Shown here one piece after another: positions 41,692 through 51,217 of a DNA stretch of 64,000 bases. The position numbers were made by a program, and so were the translations under genes. A model generated the notes under the pieces. That model had not been told where the DNA came from, did no database searches, and worked only from the letters and a program-made list of their open reading frames with translations. Positions within the stretch are counted from its first letter, which is position 1. Each line of letters starts with the position of its first letter. The DNA is from an uncultured Bacteroidales bacterium (GTDB taxonomy: Bacteria > Bacteroidota > Bacteroidia > Bacteroidales > F082), in the NCBI GenBank assembly GCA_905234275.1, contig CAJOHD010000008.1, forward strand, positions 20,420-84,419, in the 5' to 3' direction.

Positions 41692-42515
41692 AGATTTGGC
41701 TCTTTAATTTTAAAAATCAAACTGCTTTGAAATGATACGCCAGTGTATTGATTCATTGTTGCGGAAACATCAATAACTACGCGGTTTAGCGTATATCCGA
41801 CACCAAAACTTGCCGTCGCTGGATTGGTGTGTACGCCAACACGAACGTAAAAATCCTTTAAAGTGTTGTATTCCAATCCAAAACGGTAGTCAAGGCTGCT
41901 ATCAGAGTTGTATTCAACCTCTGAAGTCGCTAGAAAGTCTTTCGTCACCTGATATGACAATCCGAATCTGAAAATCACTGGAACTCTTTCATTATGAATG
42001 GTTTTCAGTTTTACGTTGATAGGGTTGAAGATATAAACTCCTATACATAAGTCGTCGGTAATGTCGGATTGTATGCCAAATTCAAACGTTGCCGTTCGTC
42101 GTTTGGCATATTCATCGGAAAAGCTAAACATCAGATAGTCAAGCTTTAAGCCCATTTTAAGATGGGGACCGAAAGCGCGTGCATACGCCAGTCCGAGTTT
42201 GTTTTCGTTGAAGTTTTCAAACCCGAATCGACTGTATGACAGCCCCAATGTACCGATTTTCATTGGCATGACGAGAGCGGTGTTGTAAAAACTAAGCTCC
42301 TTCATGAAAAACCGGTTTTCGTAAGATAATCCGACGCTGAAAAACCGATAATCGGCCATTCCAGCTGGATTGTTTTGAATGCTCCAGAAGTCGTTTAACG
42401 ACACTGAACAATTGCCCATCGCATTGCTGCGAGCACCTGCAATACCTGATAAATCCCAGGAAAAGCAATGATAACCGAATAGGAATAATCCTATTAATAA
42501 AAGGTTTCTCTTCAT
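41688..42515 (-). CDS. PorV/PorQ-like outer membrane beta-barrel protein
   Basis: A 275-residue protein with a signal peptide (LLLIGLFLFGYHCFS). The opening SGIAGARSNAMGNCSVSLND...QNNPAGMA is typical of the FadL/PorV/PorQ barrel family, and amphipathic strands follow to the C terminus. The ATG at 42515 (MKRNLL) is preferred to the frame's first ATG at 42548, which lies upstream of the signal peptide and overlaps the promoter box. PorV and PorQ take part in type IX secretion; this could be a paralogue rather than PorV itself. It is translationally coupled to the helix-hairpin-helix barrel gene. Confidence 0.75.
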   Translation of the reverse strand: MKRNLLLIGLFLFGYHCFSWDLSGIAGARSNAMGNCSVSLNDFWSIQNNPAGMADYRFFSVGLSYENRFFMKELSFYNTALVMPMKIGTLGLSYSRFGFENFNENKLGLAYARAFGPHLKMGLKLDYLMFSFSDEYAKRRTATFEFGIQSDITDDLCIGVYIFNPINVKLKTIHNERVPVIFRFGLSYQVTKDFLATSEVEYNSDSSLDYRFGLEYNTLKDFYVRVGVHTNPATASFGVGYTLNRVVIDVSATMNQYTGVSFQSSLIFKIKEPNL

Positions 42516-42545
42516 TTTATTTAGTTTTTGTTGACTTATTTTTTG

Positions 42546-42584
42546 CAAAGATATACTTTTTTTCTGAAAAAAATATTAACTTTG
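42546..42584. promoter_or_regulatory. Divergent -7 promoter boxes
   Basis: TATCTTTG on the minus strand (42546-42553) for the PorV-like gene and TAACTTTG on the plus strand (42577-42584) for the DUF456 gene. Confidence 0.6.
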
Positions 42585-42600
42585 TGCAAAATTTTTTGAT

Positions 42601-43119
42601 ATGGATTATGTTTTGATGATTTCAGCCATTGTGGTGATAATTATAGGTTTAATCGGTGATATTGTCCCGGGAATTCCTGGCACTCCAGTGAGTTATCTGG
42701 CATTGTTGCTTATACATTGGACCGACAGAATCAGCTATTCGCCACAATTCCTCTTTATGACAGGTTTGATATGTGCGGCGATTACCGTTCTCGATTATGT
42801 TGTCCCGGTTTGGGGCACTAAGAAATTCGGGGGCACCAAGGCCGGAACACGCGGAAGCACTATTGGTTTGATAGTTGGTATTTTGGTATTGCCAATGCTC
42901 GGAATCGTTCTCGGACCTTTCGGTTTGATTGGAATTCTTGGCGGACCATTTGTAGGAGCTTATATCGGTGAAAAGATGGGCGGCACACCCGACAACAAGG
43001 CTTGGCGCTCGGCTTTCGGCTCGTTCATCGGTTTCCTCGCAGGAACATTTATGAAGATAGTTTATACTTTAGTCATTGGTTTTTATGTTATTAGAGATAT
43101 AATTAATGCATTTTTTTAA
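42601..43119 (+). CDS. DUF456 membrane protein
   Basis: A 172-residue integral membrane protein of the DUF456 family: opening helix (MISAIVVIIIGLIGDIVPGIPGTPVS) with the conserved PGxPGTP, then a glycine-rich central region (GTKKFGGTKAGTRGSTIGLIVG, GPFVGAYIGE) and further helices. Function is unknown. It is followed immediately by the C69 dipeptidase gene. Confidence 0.85.
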   Translation: MDYVLMISAIVVIIIGLIGDIVPGIPGTPVSYLALLLIHWTDRISYSPQFLFMTGLICAAITVLDYVVPVWGTKKFGGTKAGTRGSTIGLIVGILVLPMLGIVLGPFGLIGILGGPFVGAYIGEKMGGTPDNKAWRSAFGSFIGFLAGTFMKIVYTLVIGFYVIRDIINAFF

Positions 43120-43128
43120 TTGAAAATT

Positions 43129-44814
43129 ATGAAAGTATTCAAAACATTATTGATGATATTGCTCCTGGTTGTGGGAGTGAAATCTTTTGCATGCACTAAC
43201 TTTTTAGTGACAAAAGGCGTTTCAGTTGACGGTTCGAATTTCATAACCTACGCTGCTGACTCACATATCCGTTATGGCGAGCTATATTTTACTCCTGCCG
43301 CCGATTGGGCTGAAGGTTCGATGCGTACAATTTACGACCGTAGTACAAACGCGATTAGAGGTTACGTGCCTCAACCTGCGCACACATATCAGGTGGTTGG
43401 CTACATCAATGAGCATCAAGTGGCAATGGGCGAGACGACATTCGGAGGTCGCGAGGAACTTATTGATCATAACGGTCTTATCGATTATGGCAGCCTGATG
43501 TTTATGGCTCTCGAACGCAGCAAATCGGCTCGTGAAGCTATCAAGGTGATGGCTGATCTTGTTGAAGAATATGGCTATGGCAGCGATGGCGAGACGTTCT
43601 CTATTTCCGACAAAGATGAGGTGTGGTATATGGAAATCATCGGAAAAGGTGAGGAGAAAGGCGCTGTTTGGGTAGCAATCCGCATCCCTGACGGATACAT
43701 CTCAGGTCACGCCAATGCTGCGAGAATCCAGACGTTCCCGTTGAGAGACGGCAAGAAATCAATCACCGATAAAGATTGGAAGAAACTGTATAAAAGCGAT
43801 GTCGAAGTGATTTACAAACACGACATCATCAAATTCGCGCGCAAAAAAGGCTATTTCGACGGCAAAGACAAGGATTTCGACTTCAGTGCGGCATACGCTC
43901 CTGTCGATTTCTCGGCAGCCCGCATCTGCGACTTACGCGTTTGGGCAATGTTCAACGAGGTTTGCGACGATATGGACCAATATTGGGATTATGTGACAGG
44001 CAAAGACCTCACACATGGCCGTATGCCTTTGTATGTCAAGCCCAACAGAAATATATCATTGAGTGATATGATGTCGTTTATGCGCAATCATTATCAAGGA
44101 ACAGAACTCGACAAAACTCAAGATATTGGTGCTGATCCGTTTGGCTCGCCTTATCGCTGCAACCCATTGTATTGGGAATATCAAGGTGTGAAATATTTCA
44201 ACGAACGCAGCACTGAGACGATGCAGACGGGCTTCTCGTTCATTGCCCAATCAAGAAACTGGCTTCCAGATCAAGTGGGAGGTATTATCTGGTTTGGTGT
44301 AGACGACACAGGATCAACAGTTTACACGCCATTTTACTGTTCAATTTCGGAGGTTCCTATTGAATATCGTGTGGGTAATGGCGACATTCTTACTTACTCC
44401 GACAACGCAGCATTTTGGGTGTTTAACCGCCTCGCACATTTCAAATACCTGTTTTATAATAGGGTGATTGGCGACATTCAGAAGGTGCAGAATGAACTTG
44501 AGACAAGCTATCAGGAACAGGTCAAAGAGATTGATAATCAAGCTGTTGATATGATAAAGAATGGTGGTGAGATGGAAGCTGTTGCCTTGTTGACTGACTT
44601 CGCTGCAAAATCTGCCTCAAATACTGTCAACAGATGGAAACAGCTGGACAACTATCTGTTAGTCAAATACTTGGATAGCAATATCAAGCAGGAGGAAAAC
44701 GGCGAGTTCAAACGCAACGGACATGGTTATCCTGCAAAACCGAAACAGCCTGGCTATCCTGATTCTTGGAAAAAGAAAGTAATTGAAGAAACAGGTGACA
44801 AATTTGTAAGATGA
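43129..44814 (+). CDS. C69-family dipeptidase, secreted
   Basis: A 561-residue N-terminal-nucleophile peptidase. The signal peptide (VFKTLLMILLLVVGVKSFA) ends directly before CTNFLVTKG; signal cleavage would expose Cys as the N-terminal nucleophile, as C69 requires. Conserved features include SNFITYAADSH, YQVVGYINEHQVAMGETT and WYMEIIGKG. The family hydrolyses dipeptides. The ATG at 43129 is chosen over the TTG at 43120. The stop overlaps the rarA start by 4 nt. Confidence 0.9.
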   Translation: MKVFKTLLMILLLVVGVKSFACTNFLVTKGVSVDGSNFITYAADSHIRYGELYFTPAADWAEGSMRTIYDRSTNAIRGYVPQPAHTYQVVGYINEHQVAMGETTFGGREELIDHNGLIDYGSLMFMALERSKSAREAIKVMADLVEEYGYGSDGETFSISDKDEVWYMEIIGKGEEKGAVWVAIRIPDGYISGHANAARIQTFPLRDGKKSITDKDWKKLYKSDVEVIYKHDIIKFARKKGYFDGKDKDFDFSAAYAPVDFSAARICDLRVWAMFNEVCDDMDQYWDYVTGKDLTHGRMPLYVKPNRNISLSDMMSFMRNHYQGTELDKTQDIGADPFGSPYRCNPLYWEYQGVKYFNERSTETMQTGFSFIAQSRNWLPDQVGGIIWFGVDDTGSTVYTPFYCSISEVPIEYRVGNGDILTYSDNAAFWVFNRLAHFKYLFYNRVIGDIQKVQNELETSYQEQVKEIDNQAVDMIKNGGEMEAVALLTDFAAKSASNTVNRWKQLDNYLLVKYLDSNIKQEENGEFKRNGHGYPAKPKQPGYPDSWKKKVIEETGDKFVR

Positions 44815-46094
44815 GACCGACAACACCTTTAGCGGAACGTCTTCGTCCAACATCTTTGGACGGCTACATCGGGCAGGAACACCTTATTGGACCGAATGCC
44901 GTGTTGCGTCGCGCCATCGAGAGCGGACATATACCATCGATGATTTTCTGGGGACCTCCTGGAGTTGGAAAAACCACATTGGCATATATCATCTCGAAGC
45001 AGGTGAAGCGCCAGTTTTTCGTGCTTAGTGCGGTGAGCAGCGGCGTGAAAGATGTGCGCGAGGTCTATGACCGAGCGCGCATGGCTCCGGAACCGCCGAT
45101 ACTGTTTATCGATGAAATCCATAGGTTTTCCAAGGCACAGCAGGATTCATTGCTTGGAGCAGTGGAGAAAGGATTGGTCACTTTGATTGGCGCTACCACA
45201 GAGAATCCAAGTTTCGAGGTTATTTCTCCATTGCTTTCAAGATGTCAGGTTTATATCTTGAAAGAACTTGAAAAAGACGACCTTAAAAAGCTTATTATCA
45301 GTGCTGTAGATGTGCTGAAAGAGGATTATAAAAAGAACATAATCATTGAGGAAGACGAAGCTTTGATGCAAATCAGTGGGGGAGATGCCAGAAAACTTCT
45401 CAACGCCATCGACCTTGTTGTCGGCATGCTCGACGACGCATCGCCTAAAGCTAAGAAACTCGTTGTAAATAATGAGGTTACAACGAAATATATTCAAAGT
45501 AACCTGCTGAAATACGACCGTCTCGGTGAGATGCATTATGACATTATCTCTGCATTCATCAAGTCGATTCGTGGAAGTGACCCTAATGCGGCTGTCTATT
45601 ATTTGGCTCGTATGATTGAAGCTGGCGAAGACCCGCTTTTCATCGCACGTAGAATGTTGATTTTGGCGTCTGAAGACATCGGAAACGCTAATCCTAACGC
45701 ATTGTTGCTTGCGAACGCCTGCTTCGATGCGGTCAACAAAATAGGTTGGCCGGAAAGCAGAATCATCTTGTCGCAAACTGCCACATATCTTGCATCATCG
45801 GCAAAGAGTAATGCAGCTGTAGTGGCGATTGACTCAGCGCAGGCACTTGTTAAGAAAACCGGCAACCTTAGCGTGCCATTACATCTCCGTAATGCCCCTA
45901 CAAAACTGATGAAAGACATTGGATATCATGATGGTTACAAATATGCACACAGCTATCCGGGCAATTTCGTCGAACAAGAGTTTCTCCCTGAAGAGATTTC
46001 CGGAACCAGACTCTATTCACCTCAAGATAACCCTCGTGAACTTGAATTAAGACGATCGTTGAAAGCAAAATGGAAAGATAAATATGGCTACTGA
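44811..46094 (+). CDS. rarA: Replication-associated recombination protein A
   Basis: A 427-residue AAA+ ATPase of the RarA/MgsA/WRNIP1 family: RPTSLDGYIGQEHL, Walker A GPPGVGKTTLA, Walker [17 protein letters not shown], sensor 1 GATTENPSFEV, and the C-terminal tetramerisation domain (IKSIRGSDPNAAVYYLARMI, ASEDIGNANP). It acts at stalled replication forks. It overlaps the dipeptidase gene by 4 nt and menG by 11 nt. Confidence 0.95.
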   Translation: MRPTTPLAERLRPTSLDGYIGQEHLIGPNAVLRRAIESGHIPSMIFWGPPGVGKTTLAYIISKQVKRQFFVLSAVSSGVKDVREVYDRARMAPEPPILFIDEIHRFSKAQQDSLLGAVEKGLVTLIGATTENPSFEVISPLLSRCQVYILKELEKDDLKKLIISAVDVLKEDYKKNIIIEEDEALMQISGGDARKLLNAIDLVVGMLDDASPKAKKLVVNNEVTTKYIQSNLLKYDRLGEMHYDIISAFIKSIRGSDPNAAVYYLARMIEAGEDPLFIARRMLILASEDIGNANPNALLLANACFDAVNKIGWPESRIILSQTATYLASSAKSNAAVVAIDSAQALVKKTGNLSVPLHLRNAPTKLMKDIGYHDGYKYAHSYPGNFVEQEFLPEEISGTRLYSPQDNPRELELRRSLKAKWKDKYGY

Positions 46095-46797
46095 TACTAA
46101 CCATATAGCGTTGATGTTCAACGATATAGCGCCGACTTACGATAAGCTGAACCATATCCTCTCGCTGAATGTCGACAAGTCATGGAGGCGTAAGGCTGTG
46201 AAACGACTGAAAAAGTCATTGGCCAATGTTGCAAATCCTAAGATTCTGGATGTGGCTTGTGGCACCGCCGATTCAACAATTCAAATTGCGAAAAGCATTG
46301 TAAATGCTGAGATTTTAGGTATAGATATTTCTGACGGTATGCTGAAAATAGGAGAGGAGAAGGTTAAACAGCAGGGACTGTCAGATAGAATCAGTTTTTT
46401 AAAATCGCCAGCTGAAAACATTGATTTCCAAGACAATACATTTGATGCTGTATTTGTCGCTTTTGGAGTCAGGAATTTCTCAGATAGAATGAAAAGTTTG
46501 GGTGAAATATTGCGCGTTTTAAAACCTAATGGCACTCTAATTGTACTTGAACTCTCTGAACCTCAAAATGTTATAGTGCGCTGGTTTTATAATCTCTATT
46601 TCAAAAACATTCTGCCTTTCATTGGAAAACGCGTTTCTGGAAATGGTGACGCTTATCGTTATCTTCAGCAAACTGTAGAGAAGTTTCCTATGCCTAATGA
46701 GTTTATGAATATGCTTAAATCAGTAGGTTATCTTGATATTCAACACAAGGCGTTATCTTGCGGTTTGTGCCGTATCTATCAAGCAAAAAAAGCATAA
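46084..46797 (+). CDS. menG: Demethylmenaquinone methyltransferase
   Basis: A 237-residue class I SAM methyltransferase of the UbiE/MenG family: FNDIAPTYDKLNHILSLNVD, the SAM motif ILDVACGTADS, FDAVFVAFGVRNFSD, and YRYLQQTVEKFP near the end. It catalyses the last methylation of menaquinone. It is followed after 1 nt by menA, so the two steps are co-expressed; only MenG and MenA are visible, the rest of the pathway being elsewhere. Confidence 0.95.
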   Translation: MATDTNHIALMFNDIAPTYDKLNHILSLNVDKSWRRKAVKRLKKSLANVANPKILDVACGTADSTIQIAKSIVNAEILGIDISDGMLKIGEEKVKQQGLSDRISFLKSPAENIDFQDNTFDAVFVAFGVRNFSDRMKSLGEILRVLKPNGTLIVLELSEPQNVIVRWFYNLYFKNILPFIGKRVSGNGDAYRYLQQTVEKFPMPNEFMNMLKSVGYLDIQHKALSCGLCRIYQAKKA

Positions 46798-46798
46798 C

Positions 46799-47662
46799 AT
46801 GAGTGAAGTTAAGTTTAAATATTGGATTCAGGCAGCGCGACCAAAGACTTTGTTAGTTTCTTTGGCACCAGTCATTGTGTCGATTGCTTTCGCTTCTATC
46901 TATAACGAAATCAATTGGTTGCCAGCTGTTATCTGCATTGTGTTTGCTGTCATGGCACAGATTCTTTCAAACTTTGTGAACGATTACTCAGATGGAATCA
47001 AAGGTGCTGACAATGAGCGACTTGGACCTCAAAGGGTCGTCGCCACAGGACTGATTTCGCCAGCAAAAATGCGGCGCGGAATCATTGTTTGGGGCATTTT
47101 GACATTTTTGCTTGGTTGCACCTTGTTATATTGGGGCGGCTGGATCTTGTTACCGTTCGGAATCGTAATCTTATTGTGCGCATTAGCTTATTCCGCTGGA
47201 CCTTTTCCGTTGTCCCGCCATGCTTTAGGCGATGTTGCGGTAGTGCTTTTTTACGGCATCGCTCCAGTTGTTTTGACGTTCTTCATCCAAACAGGTTTTG
47301 TCAATAGTCAAATAATAATAACTGGTGCCGCAATAGGTATTGTGGCAAATAATCTGCTGATAGTCAATAACTACCGCGATGCAGAACAGGATGCTGAGAA
47401 TGGCAAAAAGACAACAGTCACTGTATTCGGCAAGCGATTCATGAAAGGTGTTTATTTCCTGAATCCAATAATCGCCATCGTCATGATGTGCCTCATTTTT
47501 AACACTACAGTTTTGTTGTATCTTATTCCGTTTTTGTTTTATTCAGTCTTTGTTGATATCAAATTCTCTAAATCCAGCGGGACAGCTCTCAACAAACTGA
47601 TAGGGATGTCATCGCTCGAGGCTATAATTTTTGCATTGTCAATAACATTATACTTAATATAA
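46799..47662 (+). CDS. menA: 1,4-dihydroxy-2-naphthoate polyprenyltransferase
   Basis: A 287-residue UbiA-superfamily membrane enzyme that prenylates DHNA to demethylmenaquinone. It has WIQAARPKTLLVSLAPV at the N terminus, the first Asp-rich motif NFVNDYSDGIKGAD, the second NNYRDAEQDAENGKKT, and about 8-9 hydrophobic helices. The ATG at 46799 is taken because upstream codons lie inside menG. It is one step upstream of MenG in the pathway. Confidence 0.95.
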   Translation: MSEVKFKYWIQAARPKTLLVSLAPVIVSIAFASIYNEINWLPAVICIVFAVMAQILSNFVNDYSDGIKGADNERLGPQRVVATGLISPAKMRRGIIVWGILTFLLGCTLLYWGGWILLPFGIVILLCALAYSAGPFPLSRHALGDVAVVLFYGIAPVVLTFFIQTGFVNSQIIITGAAIGIVANNLLIVNNYRDAEQDAENGKKTTVTVFGKRFMKGVYFLNPIIAIVMMCLIFNTTVLLYLIPFLFYSVFVDIKFSKSSGTALNKLIGMSSLEAIIFALSITLYLI

Positions 47663-47663
47663 T

Positions 47664-48137
47664 ATGTCAGAAAATCTAATAATTAAAGGCGATTCCAAGA
47701 AGGAACTATACGAAAACCTGCTTCCGCAAATCAAATCTCTTGTAGAAGGAGAAAACGATATTATTGCAAATATGGCGAATGTTGCCGCATGTTTAAAAGA
47801 CACTTTTAACTTCTGGTGGGTAGGCTTCTATCGTGTGATTGGTGAAGAGCTCGTCCTCGGTCCTTTCCAGGGTCCACTGGCTTGCACGCGCATCAGAAAA
47901 GGCAAAGGTGTCTGCGGTACTGCCTGGCAAAAAGCTGAAACCGTTATGGTGCCTGATGTTGATGAGTTTCCTGGTCACATCGCATGCAGCAGCCTGACAA
48001 AATCTGAAATCGTGGTGCCTGTTTTCAAAGGTAATGATGTGGTCGCTGTTCTTGATATAGACAGCGAAAGACTTGCCAATTTCGATGAAACCGACAAGTC
48101 TTTCCTTGAAGAGTTAGTGTCTTATTTTACACTGTGA
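47664..48137 (+). CDS. msrC: Free methionine-(R)-sulfoxide reductase (GAF domain)
   Basis: A 157-residue single GAF-domain protein with the three fRMsr cysteines at C74 (ACTRI), C84 (GVCGTAW) and C108 (HIACSS), all shifted by ten from the E. coli numbering I recall. NFWWVGFYRV and VLDIDSE are conserved. It reduces free methionine-R-sulfoxide using thioredoxin. The start is one nucleotide after the menA stop. The 3' end overlaps the convergent Na/Pi cotransporter gene by about 11 nt. Confidence 0.9.
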   Translation: MSENLIIKGDSKKELYENLLPQIKSLVEGENDIIANMANVAACLKDTFNFWWVGFYRVIGEELVLGPFQGPLACTRIRKGKGVCGTAWQKAETVMVPDVDEFPGHIACSSLTKSEIVVPVFKGNDVVAVLDIDSERLANFDETDKSFLEELVSYFTL

Positions 48138-49797
48138 GTTTCTTATGTGCATGAGCCTCAACGACATTGATCGCATAGTCGCCTAACTTTTCGCACTCGC
48201 AAATAAGATCCATATACTGCACACCGGCCTGATAGTTGTAGCGGTGTTCATTGATGTCGTTGACATTAGCCTCCCTAAGCTGTGTACGGTAGTTATTTAT
48301 CTCATTTTCAATGTTTAACGATTCGTTCGGGTCAACCAGGCCTTTGTCGTCATCAAGCACTTTCTGCATCTGGTCCAATGCTTGTTGGCTAAGCTCAAAC
48401 ATGTGGCGAATGTGAACTTTCTGTTCATCGGTAAAATGCTCGTTCTTTGTATATTTCTGGTTGATTGTGCGAGCCATATGGAAACAGCTGTCGCCAATAC
48501 TCTCAAGCTCACCGACTTCACGAAGCATATAACGGATCTTAGTCTTACTTTCCGGACCAAGATGACCTTCAGAAACTTTGTTCAGATAGTTCGCTATCTC
48601 AAGCTCCATATTGTCGGAAATACCTTCGTATTTCTCAATTCTTGCATATAATTTGCTGAAATCCTCGTCGTTTTTAGTCTCAAAAAGCAAAGTCGGGATA
48701 AAACCGAACATCCTGTTTGTACGTACCGAAAACAGGCTTATCTCTTTTTGTGCCTGCAAAATCGAAAGCTCCGCTGTCGACAAAAGTCCGCCTGATATGA
48801 ATTTAAGCCTCGACTCTTCGTCTTCTTCCGAGACTTTCGGCTTGATCACACGGCATACAAAACGTTCAATGTATGGCACAAATCCGATAAGCAGCAATGT
48901 GTTTGCCACATTAAATGCAGTGTGGAATGTCGCCAAAATACAAACGTCGCTGTATACACCTACATACGAGCTGACCAAACTGACAATAGGTCTCAGGAAT
49001 ATCAACGCCAATACTACACCTATCACGTTGATACTCAAGTGGGCGAAAGCTGCGCGTCTTGCCTGTGTGTTAGCTTTAAGAGCCACAATATTTGCAGTGA
49101 TTGTCGTTCCGATATTCTCACCAAGTACTACCAAGATACCTTGGTCAATACGAAGTATTCCGGTTGCACACAAAATCATGGTGAGCGCCATAATTGCGGC
49201 ACTTGACTGAACGAAAAGTGTTAAAACTGTCCCCATGAAGAGGAAGAACAGCGCGTGCCATAATGTGATGTCATTGAAAAGTTGTATAAATGAGCTTATC
49301 GCTGCATTGGCGTTAGGGTCGTTGGCGAAATCAAATCCTGTTTCTTTTAGTGTTCCCAAGCCTAAAAAGATAAATGCGATACCAAACAGCAAATCGCCGA
49401 CGATACGGCGTTTTCTCATGTAAATCAATAAGATACCTAACAAAAATGCAGGATAGACAAAGAATGCCATGTTTAATGAGAATCCCAACGCCATAATCCA
49501 GGCCGTTATTGTGGTTCCGATGTGGGCGCCCATAATCACGGAAATTGATTGCCCCAAAGTGATAAGCCCGGCATTGACAAATGAAACGGTCATCAAGGTC
49601 GTTGCCGTTGACGATTGCACCGCCGCCGTGACAAAAATACCTGTAAGCACTCCCGTGAAACGGTTGGTGGTCATGGTGCCCAACACATGGCGCAACTGCG
49701 AACCAGCCATCTTCTGTAAGGCATCACTCATCACCTTCATGCCGTACATGAGGAGGGCTAGGCATCCGCAAAGCTTTAAAAACACAAACAATGTCAT
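48127..49797 (-). CDS. Na+/phosphate cotransporter family protein with PhoU-like domain
   Basis: A 556-residue protein. The N-terminal ~310 residues contain two NptA-like halves with the duplicated QSS motif (VQSSTATTLMTVSFVNAGL and VQSSAAIMALTMIL) and GxxIGTTIT segments (GAHIGTTITA, GENIGTTITA). A C-terminal helical PhoU-like domain (from about residue 350) follows, with LREVGELESIGDSC and ECEKLGDYAINVVEAHAH. It is predicted to import phosphate with sodium; the PhoU region probably regulates it. Confidence 0.9.
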   Translation of the reverse strand: MTLFVFLKLCGCLALLMYGMKVMSDALQKMAGSQLRHVLGTMTTNRFTGVLTGIFVTAAVQSSTATTLMTVSFVNAGLITLGQSISVIMGAHIGTTITAWIMALGFSLNMAFFVYPAFLLGILLIYMRKRRIVGDLLFGIAFIFLGLGTLKETGFDFANDPNANAAISSFIQLFNDITLWHALFFLFMGTVLTLFVQSSAAIMALTMILCATGILRIDQGILVVLGENIGTTITANIVALKANTQARRAAFAHLSINVIGVVLALIFLRPIVSLVSSYVGVYSDVCILATFHTAFNVANTLLLIGFVPYIERFVCRVIKPKVSEEDEESRLKFISGGLLSTAELSILQAQKEISLFSVRTNRMFGFIPTLLFETKNDEDFSKLYARIEKYEGISDNMELEIANYLNKVSEGHLGPESKTKIRYMLREVGELESIGDSCFHMARTINQKYTKNEHFTDEQKVHIRHMFELSQQALDQMQKVLDDDKGLVDPNESLNIENEINNYRTQLREANVNDINEHRYNYQAGVQYMDLICECEKLGDYAINVVEAHAHKKLTV

Positions 49798-49808
49798 ATC
49801 AAAACTTT

Positions 49809-50171
49809 TTATTTCTTTTTCCTGTGTTGCAAACGTTCTTCAAGACTGCTGAAACTACAGTTTTTGCTTGGAATGTCAACGCAATGCTCGTAATCGTCAT
49901 AGTTCAACTCAACAATCTTAAGCGCTTCATAAAACTTATCCTTGTTAATCTGCATCAGCTCATGAATCTGGTCGGCAATCCAATATTCTTCAACGATTTG
50001 CTCGTCGAGGTCAAGGAGTTTTGCCATCTTTTTCGCTTCAAACAACTTAATCTTCACCAGCCCGTTCTCTTTCCTGTTGTATTTCGATTCAGACATAAGC
50101 AGCGACTTCGCCATTGACGATTGCTTGATGCCCGAATACATCCTGGTCTTTTTTATCGTTTCTCTCAGCAT
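49809..50171 (-). CDS. Small HTH (XRE-like) transcriptional regulator
   Basis: A 120-residue protein with an N-terminal helix-turn-helix (IKKTRMYSGIKQSSMAKSL-type opening with LLMSESKYNRKENG as recognition helix), followed by a helical tail ending in basic RLQHRKKK. The HTH is of the Cro/XRE type. It is 1 nt downstream of the M64 peptidase gene and 11 nt upstream of the Na/Pi gene, so probably in one unit. Target unknown. Confidence 0.65.
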   Translation of the reverse strand: MLRETIKKTRMYSGIKQSSMAKSLLMSESKYNRKENGLVKIKLFEAKKMAKLLDLDEQIVEEYWIADQIHELMQINKDKFYEALKIVELNYDDYEHCVDIPSKNCSFSSLEERLQHRKKK

Positions 50172-50172
50172 A

Positions 50173-51216
50173 TTATTTTGTATGAAGATCCAGAACCTTG
50201 TTTATCATCTCAATCAAATCATCAGAATATGATGAGTAACATATCGAGTCATTCTCTATTTCATTAGAATAATATTTGTCAGCGATGCCGGCAATATGAT
50301 GACCGATTTCATGTTTTATGACATAATCCTCTGATTGTGAGCGAATTGAAGCTGTTATATAAAGATTATACAAGCTGCCGCCATAACTTTCATCACTGTT
50401 TATCAGGATGACCGCATAATCGTATGGCGACTGAGTGGCATATTCACGGAAAGCCCATTCATCATTGGTCAAAGCGTATTTATCGTGCCCCAAAGTGCCG
50501 TTGTTGACTTTCAGAGTGTTTCTCTCCTTGATCGGCGGCACCTGAACGGCATGAACATTGAAGTCGCTTTTCCTGTTTTTAAACGGTTCGGTATTGATGA
50601 AACAGTTGTAAAAATGAAGCGCGTCGGCATCGAAAAGCTTTATTTCATCAAGGGTGTAGCCGTCGCCCAAAATGATGATATCGACTTTCTCCTTCGGATT
50701 GCCGCTGTCAAGCAGTCGCACCATCCTGTTGTTATGGTTCTTTGTTGGCTCAATAAGAGACCTTGTTTCCCTGTTTACAACATATTCCCAAACAGGTTCA
50801 AAGTCAAGAGAATCAATCCTATACATGATGATTTTTGCCTCCTTGTTCGGGTAAGGTATGCGTATCGACTCATTAAACGACTTCGTGCCGTTTTTCGCCT
50901 CTTTCGTCAGCCGCCATTCTCCAAAAAGAGTGCTGGCACCATCGGAATAAAGCAGTTCGTCGGTCTCAATGTCTCTTACCTCATAATAATAGGAGCCCAA
51001 ACGATATGGATTCACCAGATTTTTCGTGCGTCCGTACCACAAACCATCGTCATAAATCTGTGCAAGTTTAAACGATTCGGTAGCGGAATCACCAGTGTGT
51101 ATAAGATTGAATCTCAGTGTTTTATCAGTGAAATGCTTCTCAAAATCATTCTTTTCATTTCTCGAACAGGAAATGAATACAGCAATGATTATCAATAAGA
51201 AAGCAATTCTTTTCAT
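50173..51216 (-). CDS. M64-family (IgA peptidase-like) metallopeptidase lipoprotein
   Basis: A 347-residue lipoprotein (signal AFLLIIIAVFISC). A beta-rich N-terminal domain precedes the M64 catalytic part: VDIIILGDGYT, FNVHAVQVPP, and the zinc motif KHEIGHHIAGIADKYY (HExxH plus downstream ligands). The C terminus is shorter than in typical ~430-residue family members. The family includes the Clostridium ramosum IgA protease; most Bacteroidota members have no proven substrate. The gene follows rho with a 1-nt gap. Confidence 0.85.
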   Translation of the reverse strand: MKRIAFLLIIIAVFISCSRNEKNDFEKHFTDKTLRFNLIHTGDSATESFKLAQIYDDGLWYGRTKNLVNPYRLGSYYYEVRDIETDELLYSDGASTLFGEWRLTKEAKNGTKSFNESIRIPYPNKEAKIIMYRIDSLDFEPVWEYVVNRETRSLIEPTKNHNNRMVRLLDSGNPKEKVDIIILGDGYTLDEIKLFDADALHFYNCFINTEPFKNRKSDFNVHAVQVPPIKERNTLKVNNGTLGHDKYALTNDEWAFREYATQSPYDYAVILINSDESYGGSLYNLYITASIRSQSEDYVIKHEIGHHIAGIADKYYSNEIENDSICYSSYSDDLIEMINKVLDLHTK

Positions 51217-51217
51217 T

